Shown here: piece after piece, positions 58,073 through 64,000 of the stretch
Numbering within the stretch: the stretch's first letter is position 1
Layout: each line of letters starts with the position of its first letter
Assembly: GCA_015277795.1 (NCBI GenBank)
Contig: CP063848.1
Coordinates: forward strand, 2,294,001-2,358,000
DNA: 64,000 bases
Direction of reading: 5' to 3'
From: Massilia sp. UMI-21
Lineage (GTDB): Bacteria; Pseudomonadota; Gammaproteobacteria; Burkholderiales; Burkholderiaceae_D
The notes under the pieces: model-generated
Database searches by the model: none
Told to the model about the DNA's origin: nothing
What the model saw: only the letters and a program-made list of their open reading frames with translations
Program-made: the position numbers and the translations under genes

Positions 58073-58234
58073 ATGTCCGAGATCAAGCAGCCACCCAAGC
58101 ACCTGGTGCGCGAATACCTCGAGCGCCGCGCGCGGGCAAGCGCGCCGCCGCCGACGCCGGAGGAGATTCGCCGCCAACTGGGCTGGGGCATGCTGATGCC
58201 GTCCGATCTCAAGATGGGCGCCAACCGCTCCTAA
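58073..58234 (+). CDS. Hypothetical 53-residue protein
   Basis: A small soluble protein, MSEIKQPPKHLVREYLERR at the start, then a proline stretch and EEIRRQLGWGMLMPSDLKMGANRS. Predicted helical at both ends, net basic, no membrane segment and no known family. The GGAGG ribosome site seven bases before the ATG is very strong, and codon use is that of its neighbours, which supports a real gene. It is 60 bases ahead of a second small gene in the same direction. Confidence 0.65.
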   Translation: MSEIKQPPKHLVREYLERRARASAPPPTPEEIRRQLGWGMLMPSDLKMGANRS

Positions 58235-58294
58235 ATGCCGCGCCAGGAAGGCGTGGTCCTCCACCGTGCAGACGGTGCCACCCAGGAGACGTTC

Positions 58295-58468
58295 ATGACC
58301 AAGAGTATCGGCAACAAACACGAGGCACAACACCGCGGCAAGAAGGAACGACTCGAGATCCGCCGCACCAACCTCGCGCGCGAGGCCGTGAAAATGGCCG
58401 AGGCCCGTGCCAAGTACCGCAACCAGGTCAAGGGCCGCCCGCCGATGGACCTCTCGGCCCCGGCCTGA
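58295..58468 (+). CDS. Hypothetical 57-residue basic protein
   Basis: A small, strongly basic soluble protein (MTKSIGNKHEAQHRGKKERLEIRRTNLAREAVKMAEARAKYRNQVKG...). The middle would form one long charged helix, as in nucleic-acid- or ribosome-binding peptides; that is an inference from composition. A strong AGGAG at 58284-58288 precedes the ATG. The longer frame back to 58235 lacks a start signal. A terminator follows, so the two small genes form a unit. Confidence 0.65.
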   Translation: MTKSIGNKHEAQHRGKKERLEIRRTNLAREAVKMAEARAKYRNQVKGRPPMDLSAPA

Positions 58469-58502
58469 GCACCGCGTCACTCCAGCTGACGCTGCCCGCA
58501 TG

Positions 58503-58528
58503 GCCCGCCTTCAAGGCGGGCTTTTTTT
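58503..58528 (+). terminator. Terminator after small-protein genes
   Basis: GCCCGCCTT (58503-58511) and AGGCGGGC (58514-58521) form the stem, followed by seven T. Confidence 0.93.
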
Positions 58529-58664
58529 CGTCCGCGCTCCGCCGTCCGCCGATTTTTTCGCCATTCACCGCTCCCGCGCCGCCGTTCGCCGAAAGGCCCT
58601 TTCGCAAGCTCCGCGCCTTCGGTATCGTGTGTCCATACCAAACACACACACGGAGCCGCGCACC

Positions 58665-59054
58665 ATGCATACCGAAGAAGCCTACCGCTTGCGCAAACAG
58701 GTGCTCTGGGGCCTGATGCTGATCTTCGTCGGCACGATCATCCTGCTCGACCGCCTCGCTTACCTCGACGCCTACGACTACTGGCACTACTGGCCGCTGC
58801 TGCTGGTCGTGATCGGCATCAACCAGACCATCGGCTACCCGAGCCCGCGTGAATTCGGGAACGGCCTGTGGACCGTCTTCATCGGCCTGTGGCTGTTCGC
58901 CTGCCTCGAGCACATCTTCGGGCTGACCTTCCGCAACAGCTGGCCGCTGTTCATCCTGGCCTGGGGCCTCAAGCTGGTATTCGAGCCCCTGGTTGCCCGC
59001 CGCTTTGCCCAGCAGCCCGCGCTCAACGATTCGGAGAACAAGCATGAACAATGA
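58665..59054 (+). CDS. Small membrane protein with LiaI/LiaF-type transmembrane region
   Basis: A 129-residue inner-membrane protein with about four closely spaced helices (WGLMLIFVGTIILLDRLAYL, YWPLLLVVIGINQTIGY, GLWTVFIGLWLFACLEHIFGL, WPLFILAWGLKLVFEPL). The repeated W-P-L-L/F pattern is that of the DUF5668/LiaF-LiaI membrane region. Function in betaproteobacteria is unknown; in Firmicutes, LiaF restrains a two-component system sensing envelope stress. ATG 58665 has GGAG upstream. It overlaps the next gene by 11 bases. Confidence 0.75.
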   Translation: MHTEEAYRLRKQVLWGLMLIFVGTIILLDRLAYLDAYDYWHYWPLLLVVIGINQTIGYPSPREFGNGLWTVFIGLWLFACLEHIFGLTFRNSWPLFILAWGLKLVFEPLVARRFAQQPALNDSENKHEQ

Positions 59055-59781
59055 CATCCACGCCAAGGAGGCGATCCACCCGAAAGCCCGGTCGGTCAGC
59101 AGCCAGGTCGTGCTCGGCCTGCTCGTGATCCTGATGGGCCTGCTGTTCCTGCTGGATAACCTCGACATCATCGAAACCCGGCGGGTGCTGGCCTTCTGGC
59201 CGATGGTCTTCATCATCGTCGGGGCCGTCAAGCTGTGCGACACGCAGACCCGCGGCGGCCAACTGGTCGGCCTCGTCTTCATCGGCGTCGGCGTGCTGAT
59301 GACGCTGGACCGGATGGACATCATCGACTTCGACTGGCGCACCCTGTGGCCGTTGTTCTTCATCGGTTTCGGCATCTACACGCTGTACAAGGCCCGTACC
59401 GGGCGCCGCATGGTCGCCATCGACGGCGTCAAGGGCGAGAACGAGGCCGGCGGTGACGGCGTGGTCGACATCACTGCGATCCTGGGCGGTTTCGAACGCC
59501 GTGTCCTGACCCCGAACTTCCGCGGCGGCGAAATCACGGCGGTGATGGGGGGCTGCGCCCTCGACCTGCGCAATGCCTCGATCCGGGGCGAGGCGGTGGT
59601 CAACGTGTTCGCCTTCTGGGGCGGCGTGACCCTGAAGGTTCCACCCGACTGGACGGTGGTCCTGCAGGGGACCCCGATCATGGGCGGCTTCGAGGAAAAG
59701 ACCGTCGCGCCGCCGGACAACAGCAAGCGCCTGGTCGTGCGCGGCTACGCGATCATGGGTGGCGTCGAGGTACGCAACTGA
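59044..59781 (+). CDS. LiaF-like membrane protein
   Basis: A 245-residue protein. N-terminal four-helix membrane region (VVLGLLVILMGLLFLLDNLDII, FWPMVFIIVGAVKL, GLVFIGVGVLMTLDRMDII, LWPLFFIGFGIYTLY; about residues 20-115) and a C-terminal beta-rich cytoplasmic LiaF/VraT-like domain (VDITAILGGFERRVLTPNFRGGEITAVMGGCALDLRNASI, GTPIMGGFEEKT, GYAIMGGVEVRN) with its repeated GG turns. In the Lia system this domain controls the histidine kinase; the next two genes encode a kinase and a regulator. It overlaps the preceding gene. Confidence 0.85.
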   Translation: MNNDIHAKEAIHPKARSVSSQVVLGLLVILMGLLFLLDNLDIIETRRVLAFWPMVFIIVGAVKLCDTQTRGGQLVGLVFIGVGVLMTLDRMDIIDFDWRTLWPLFFIGFGIYTLYKARTGRRMVAIDGVKGENEAGGDGVVDITAILGGFERRVLTPNFRGGEITAVMGGCALDLRNASIRGEAVVNVFAFWGGVTLKVPPDWTVVLQGTPIMGGFEEKTVAPPDNSKRLVVRGYAIMGGVEVRN

Positions 59782-59806
59782 TGGCTCGCCAGATGGCAGG
59801 GCGGCG

Positions 59807-60877
59807 ATGAACGGCGGATTCTGGGCGCGGCGCAGCATCGCACTCTACCTGCTGGCCTGGCTGATGCTGGGGCTGCTGCTGGTCGGGCTGATCGTCGCGA
59901 CCACCGATGCCGCTCCCGGCGCCAGCCTGCTGTTCGCCCTGCCGCTGACGCTGTTCTATGCCAGCGCCTGCGGCTTTTCCGCCTACTACCTGTGCCGCGC
60001 CTATCCGCTGGCGCAGCGCGGGCTGGGTGCGGTGCTGGCGGTGTTTGCCTTCAGCGGCGCGAGCGCGGCACTGCTGTGGTGCGCGGCCGCGAGCGGCTGG
60101 GCTGCCCTGTGCAGTCTGCTGCTGGGCGAAGACGATGCGCTGCCGTTCACGCGTCCGTTCGTCGCCGTGATGTTCGGGATCGGGGTGCTGCTGTACTGGA
60201 TGACGGCGGTGGCGCATTACCTTGCGCTGGAGTTCGAACGGGCGCGCCGGGCCGAAACCAGCGCACTCGAAGCGCGCCTGTTGGCGCAGGACGCCGAGCT
60301 GCGCATGTTGCGCACGCAGGTGGACCCGCACTTCCTGTTCAACAGCCTGAACTCGATCAGCGCGCTGACGGCGATCGATCCGGGCCGGGCGCGCGACATG
60401 AGCCTGCAGCTGGCCGCGTTCTTCCGCCAGACGCTCGGGCTGGAGGCGCACCGCAAGGCGAACCTGCGCGACGAGGTGGCGCTGGTCGAGGGCTTCCTGG
60501 CGATCGAGCAGGTCCGCTTCGGCCCGCGCCTGGCCTTCGAGTACAGCGTGGGCGAGGGCGCCGGCGCCTGCCTGCTGCCGCCGATGATCCTGCAGCCGCT
60601 GGTGGAAAACGCGGTCAAGCACGGGATCGGGCAGCTGATCGAGGGCGGCACCATCAGGCTTGCCGCCGAGCGTGCCGGCTCGCTGCTGCGGATCCGGGTC
60701 GAGAACGACGCCGAGCCGGATGCGGCGCCGTCCGGATCCGGCAGCGGCATCGGACTGGTGAACGTACGCCAGCGCCTGGCCGCGGCCTACGGCAGGGAGG
60801 CCAGCGTGCATTGGGCGAACGACGCCAAAACCTTCCGGGTGGAGCTCGTGCTGCCCGCCGAGACCGGGGCGTACTAG
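59807..60877 (+). CDS. LytS/AlgZ-type sensor histidine kinase
   Basis: A 356-residue membrane kinase. Four or five N-terminal helices (about residues 12-150), short coiled coil, then the His_kinase (PF06580) domain with RTQVDPHFLFNSLNSISALT, whose histidine is the phosphorylation site, and a HATPase region with LQPLVENAVKHGI and GSGSGIGLVNVRQRL. This class pairs with LytTR regulators, which is exactly the next gene. The ATG at 59807 follows an AGGGCGG; a longer frame to 59759 has no better signal. Probably controlled by the LiaF-like protein encoded before it. Confidence 0.93.
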   Translation: MNGGFWARRSIALYLLAWLMLGLLLVGLIVATTDAAPGASLLFALPLTLFYASACGFSAYYLCRAYPLAQRGLGAVLAVFAFSGASAALLWCAAASGWAALCSLLLGEDDALPFTRPFVAVMFGIGVLLYWMTAVAHYLALEFERARRAETSALEARLLAQDAELRMLRTQVDPHFLFNSLNSISALTAIDPGRARDMSLQLAAFFRQTLGLEAHRKANLRDEVALVEGFLAIEQVRFGPRLAFEYSVGEGAGACLLPPMILQPLVENAVKHGIGQLIEGGTIRLAAERAGSLLRIRVENDAEPDAAPSGSGSGIGLVNVRQRLAAAYGREASVHWANDAKTFRVELVLPAETGAY

Positions 60878-60896
60878 CAGGATGGGAGAAGAAAAG

Positions 60897-61646
60897 ATGC
60901 GGGTGCTGATCGTCGACGACGAATACCTGGCGCGGGCGCTGCTGCGCGAATACCTGGACGCTCACCCGGACATCGAGGTCGTGGGCGAATGCGCCAACGG
61001 CTTCGAGGCCGTGAAGGCCATCGGCGAGCTCGATCCCGAACTGGTCTTCCTCGACATCCAGATGCCGAAGCTGGACGGCTTCGAGGTGGTCGAACTGGCG
61101 GGGACCAAATCGGTTACCGCGCCCCACTATGTATTCGCCACCGCCTACGACCGGTTCGCGCTGAAGGCCTTCGAGGTGCATGCGATCGACTACCTGCTCA
61201 AGCCCTTCAGCCGCGAGCGGCTGGCCCAGGCGCTCGACCATGCGCGCTCGCGGCGGCCACCGGCGGCGCAAGCGGCGCAGCTCGACGCCGTGGTGGCGGA
61301 CGCCGCCCGGCGGCGCGGTTGCCTGGAGCGCGTCCTGATCAAGGACGGGGCGCGGGTGCACGTGGTGCCGAGCGCCGACATCGACTACATCGAGGCCCAG
61401 GACGACTATGTCCAGGTGACCGCAAGCGGCAAGGCCTGGCTCAAGCACCAGCGCTTGTCCGAGCTGGAAGCGCAGCTCGATCCGCAGGTGTTCATTCGTA
61501 TCCATCGCTCGTACATCGTGAATGCCGGGGCGATCGCGCGCATCGAGCCCGCGAGCAAGGACAACTACTGCGCCGTGCTGAAGGACGGGACCAGGCTGCC
61601 GATCAGCCGCAGCGGCTACCAGAGGGTACGCGAGATGATGCGCTAG
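60897..61646 (+). CDS. LytTR-family response regulator
   Basis: A 249-residue transcription factor. Receiver domain residues 1-120 (MRVLIVDDEYLARALLREYL, phospho-acceptor in LVFLDIQMPKLDG, K in YLLKPFSRE) and a C-terminal LytTR DNA-binding domain from about 145 (RVLIKDGARVHVVPSADIDYIEAQDDYVQVTASG, HRSYIVNAGAIARIEP). The start at 60897 is preceded by GGGAGAAG at the right distance; the in-frame ATG at 60882 lacks one. It is encoded 19 bases after its kinase and converges on the helicase gene with a 9-base gap. Confidence 0.93.
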   Translation: MRVLIVDDEYLARALLREYLDAHPDIEVVGECANGFEAVKAIGELDPELVFLDIQMPKLDGFEVVELAGTKSVTAPHYVFATAYDRFALKAFEVHAIDYLLKPFSRERLAQALDHARSRRPPAAQAAQLDAVVADAARRRGCLERVLIKDGARVHVVPSADIDYIEAQDDYVQVTASGKAWLKHQRLSELEAQLDPQVFIRIHRSYIVNAGAIARIEPASKDNYCAVLKDGTRLPISRSGYQRVREMMR

Positions 61647-61655
61647 GGGGCGTAG

Positions 61656-63956
61656 CTAGGCGCCGCCGCCGCGCGCGGCCTGGTCGACGTCCCACCAGGC
61701 CGGCAGCAGGGCGCGCACCTCGGGCCGGCCGAAGCGGTCGTCGATCAGCCAGACCACGCCGCGATCAAGCTCGGTGCGGATCACGCGCCCGGCGGCCTGC
61801 ACCACCTTCTGCATGCCGGGATACAGGTAGGTGTAGTCGTAGCCCGCGCCGAACATCGCCTGCATGCGCTCGCGCAGTTGTTCGTTCACCGGGTTCACCT
61901 GCGGCAGGCCGAGGGTGGCCACGAAGGCCCCGATCAGGCGTTCGCCCGGCAGGTCGATGCCTTCGCCGAAGGAGCCGCCCAGCACCGCGAAGCCGACGCC
62001 GCGTCCGCCGGGTGCGAAGCGCTCCAGGAAGGCGCCGCGCTCGGCTTCGCTCATGCGGCGTTCCTGGCGCCATGCGGGCACTTCCGGGTGGCGCTGCTGC
62101 AGCTGCGCCAGCACCTGCTCCAGGTAGTCGAAGCTGCTGAAGAAGGCCAGGTAGTTGCCGGGCCGTTCCTGGTACTGGCGCGCGACCAGGTCGGCGATCG
62201 GCGCCAAGGAAGCGGCGCGCTGCTGGTAGCGGGTCGAGATGCCGCTGGCGACATGGACCTCGAGCTGGCTGGCGCTGAACGGGGAGGCGACGTCGGCCCA
62301 GGCGGTGTCTTGCGGCATGCCGAGCAGGTCGCAGAAATAGTGCCAGGGGCCGAGCGTGGCCGAGAACAGGGTCACCGAGCGCGCCAGCGCGAAGCGCGGG
62401 GCCAGGAAGGGCGCGGGCACCACGTTGCGGATGCTGATCGCCGAATCCCGCACGCCATCGCGGCCCAGGTCGCACAGCGAGTGCCCGCCGAAGGATTCGG
62501 CCAGCCGGATGAACGCCAGGGCATCGAAGTGGAAACGCTGCAGGTCCGGGTCGAGCGGGCCGGGGAACTCGGCCAGGAAATCGTTGACCGTGGAGGTGGC
62601 GTTCTGCAGGGCGTCGAGCAGCTTGCCCGGCGGCTCGGCCAGCACCTGGTAGGGCGCCGGCGCATCCTTGTCGACGCCGGTCCAGGCGCGGCCGACCCGC
62701 TCCAGCGCTTTTTTCACGACGTCCGGCGCGTGCGCGCGCGCCGCACGCAGGCCAGGGCGCGCCAGCGCGGCGCTGTACATGGAACGGGCGCGCGCCACCA
62801 TGTTGTGCGCCTCGTCCACCAACACGCTGGTGTTCCAGCCCCGTTCCAGCGCCAGCGCGTACAGCATGGCGCTGCCGTCGAAATAATAGTTGTAGTCGCC
62901 CACCACCATGTCGGCCCAGCGCGCCATTTCGCTGCCCAGGTAATAGGGGCAGACATCGTGGGCCAGGCCGATCTGGCGCAGCGCCTCGCGGTCCAGCAGC
63001 GTGCTGGTGGCGGTTGCGGCGGCGGCGGCGCGCGCGGCCGGCAGGCGGTCGTAGAAACCCTTCGCCAGCGGACAGGAGTCCCCCTGGCAGGCCTTGTCCG
63101 GATGTTCGCAGGCCTTGTCGCGCGCCGTCAGCTCCAGCACGCGCAGCGCAATGGTGCTGCCGGCGCCGAGGCTGGCGGCGGCGTCCAGCGCCAGGCGCCG
63201 GCCCGGCGTCTTCGCGGCCAGGAAGAACAGCTTGTCGAGCTTCTCTTGCGGCATCGCCCGCAAGACCGGGAACAGGCTGCCCACTGTCTTGCCGATGCCG
63301 GTCGGCGCCTGCGCCAGCAGGCAGCGGCCGCGGGTAGTGGCGCGGTAGACGTTTTCGGCGAGCTGGCGCTGGCCCGGGCGGAAGTCGGCATGCGGGAAGC
63401 GCAGGGCCGCAAGGGCCGTGTCGCGTGCCGCCCGGTGCGCCGCTTCGCTCGCGGCCCAGGCAGAGAATCGTTCGCACAGTTCGATGAACAGGTCGGCGAG
63501 CGCCGCCGCATCGCGGGTTTCGCGCAGCACGGTTTCCTGGCCGCTGCCGATGTCGTAGTAGACCAGGGCCAGGTCGACCTGTTCCAGCCCCAGCTGGCGG
63601 CACAGCAGGTGGCCATACACCCGCAGCTGGGCCCAGTGCAGGTGGCGGTGGTTGTCGGGGATCGCGGAAAACCTGCCGCGGTGGGTCTTGATCTCTTCGA
63701 TCAGGTGCTGGTCCGGGTCGTAGCCGTCGGCGCGCCCACGCACCCGGAGGTCGCCCCAGCTGCCTTCGAGCGCCACCTCGGTGCGGTAGCTGGCGCCGCG
63801 CCGGCCGGTGACCACGGCATGGCCGGCGATGCCTTCCTGGGCGGTGGGCGAGGGCGTGAAGCGCAGGTCGAGGTCGCCCTGCTTGGCGGTGAACTCGCAC
63901 AGGGCGCGTACCGCCACGGTATAGGCCGCGACGCCCTTGCCGCCGGCTGCCGTCAA
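61656..63956 (-). CDS. XPD/DinG-type Fe-S helicase with N-terminal RecB-like nuclease domain
   Basis: A 766-residue superfamily 2 helicase of the DinG/XPD class. The N-terminal 180 residues contain a RecB-like PD-(D/E)xK pattern: GRADGYD, then EEIKTHRG, then QLRVYGHLL (D, ExK and QxxxY). Helicase core: Walker A APTGIGKT (about 217-224), four cysteines of the Fe-S cluster in KACEHPDKACQGDSCPLAKGFYD...DVCPYYLG, DEAH box VLVDEAHNM, motif V/VI GGSFGEGIDLPGERLIG and QAAGRVIRTELDRGV. TTG 63956 was chosen because it overlaps the upstream stop and has GGGAGCAGG before it; GTG 63983 is an alternative. Confidence 0.88.
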   Translation of the reverse strand: MTAAGGKGVAAYTVAVRALCEFTAKQGDLDLRFTPSPTAQEGIAGHAVVTGRRGASYRTEVALEGSWGDLRVRGRADGYDPDQHLIEEIKTHRGRFSAIPDNHRHLHWAQLRVYGHLLCRQLGLEQVDLALVYYDIGSGQETVLRETRDAAALADLFIELCERFSAWAASEAAHRAARDTALAALRFPHADFRPGQRQLAENVYRATTRGRCLLAQAPTGIGKTVGSLFPVLRAMPQEKLDKLFFLAAKTPGRRLALDAAASLGAGSTIALRVLELTARDKACEHPDKACQGDSCPLAKGFYDRLPAARAAAAATATSTLLDREALRQIGLAHDVCPYYLGSEMARWADMVVGDYNYYFDGSAMLYALALERGWNTSVLVDEAHNMVARARSMYSAALARPGLRAARAHAPDVVKKALERVGRAWTGVDKDAPAPYQVLAEPPGKLLDALQNATSTVNDFLAEFPGPLDPDLQRFHFDALAFIRLAESFGGHSLCDLGRDGVRDSAISIRNVVPAPFLAPRFALARSVTLFSATLGPWHYFCDLLGMPQDTAWADVASPFSASQLEVHVASGISTRYQQRAASLAPIADLVARQYQERPGNYLAFFSSFDYLEQVLAQLQQRHPEVPAWRQERRMSEAERGAFLERFAPGGRGVGFAVLGGSFGEGIDLPGERLIGAFVATLGLPQVNPVNEQLRERMQAMFGAGYDYTYLYPGMQKVVQAAGRVIRTELDRGVVWLIDDRFGRPEVRALLPAWWDVDQAARGGGA

Positions 63957-64000
63957 GCCGCCTGCTCCCACTGCAGGTAGCACACCGACACCGGCATGTC
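63953..64000 (-). CDS. C-terminal end of an upstream gene, possibly VRR-NUC nuclease (partial)
   Basis: Fifteen codons ending DMPVSVCYLQWEQAA and a TGA at 63953-63955 are visible; the rest lies beyond the window. The ending G/DMPVSVCYL is similar to the last strand of VRR-NUC (FAN1-type) nuclease domains, which in bacteria are found next to this helicase class. The identification is an inference from a very short piece. Confidence 0.4.
   Translation of the reverse strand, partial: DMPVSVCYLQWEQAA

Overview
The window is GC-rich, densely coded DNA that reads as a chromosomal segment of a betaproteobacterium of the Oxalobacteraceae (Massilia/Telluria-like). The inference rests on three things: the neighbourhood carAB-greA-DUF4149-yhbY-rlmE-ftsH-folP-glmM and pstSCAB-phoU-phoB-phoR, both usual in Burkholderiales; intergenic palindromes beginning GTAGGGTGGGC and ending CCCACCCTAC; and the style of the exopolysaccharide locus. 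No rRNA, CRISPR array, insertion sequence, prophage or plasmid function was seen. The genus is an inference, not a measured identity.

Region 1 (1-8.6 kb) is housekeeping: the tail of a molybdenum hydroxylase, a convergent thioredoxin-like gene, an overlapping set tsaB-rimI-uracil-DNA glycosylase-DUF1853, lplT on the minus strand, then alr-radA and a PilZ protein. Region 2 (8.6-15.7 kb) is the phosphate regulon: a Pho box placed ideally before a -10 element, then pstS-pstC-pstA-pstB-phoU-phoB-phoR. A 38-residue membrane peptide lies on the opposite strand just upstream. Region 3 (15.8-29.5 kb) holds a patatin-like lipoprotein, a GlcG/HbpS-like protein, carAB, greA, a DUF4149 membrane protein, yhbY (opposite strand), rlmE, ftsH, folP, glmM, tRNA-Pro(TGG), tRNA-Arg(TCT) and a small DUF5710 protein.

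Region 4 (29.6-53.6 kb) is the accessory part. After a secreted metallo-beta-lactamase-fold protein come, on the plus strand, a TonB/TolA-like protein with a very long coiled coil, an outer-membrane polysaccharide export lipoprotein (Wza type) and a chain-length determinant/BY-kinase (Wzc type). After a 790-base gap, fifteen genes run on the minus strand from 53151 down to 36838: 4,6-dehydratase, WbpA, WbpB, WbpD, WbpE, Wzx, Wzy, glycosyltransferase, GNAT, deacetylase-like protein, glycosyltransferase, DegT aminotransferase, initiating sugar-phosphate transferase, PAP2 protein, O-acyltransferase. Together they predict a Wzx/Wzy-dependent polysaccharide containing a 2,3-diacetamido-uronic acid and probably an amino-dideoxy sugar. 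The intergenic DNA before this operon carries a perfect 14-bp-arm hairpin and six tandem 14-base units.

Region 5 (53.6-64 kb) contains a DUF1460 lipoprotein, a large TonB-dependent receptor, two small proteins, a four-gene LiaF-like/LytS-LytTR envelope-response set, and on the minus strand an XPD/DinG-type helicase with a RecB-like nuclease domain. That helicase is preceded by the last codons of what may be a VRR-NUC nuclease gene, cut by the window edge.

The best candidates for something little described are the tandem-repeat/hairpin region before the polysaccharide operon, the polysaccharide locus (two sugar pathways, a 95-base gene overlap, an embedded PAP2 protein and a TonB/TolA-like partner), and palindromes that carry the stop codons of convergent or adjacent genes.
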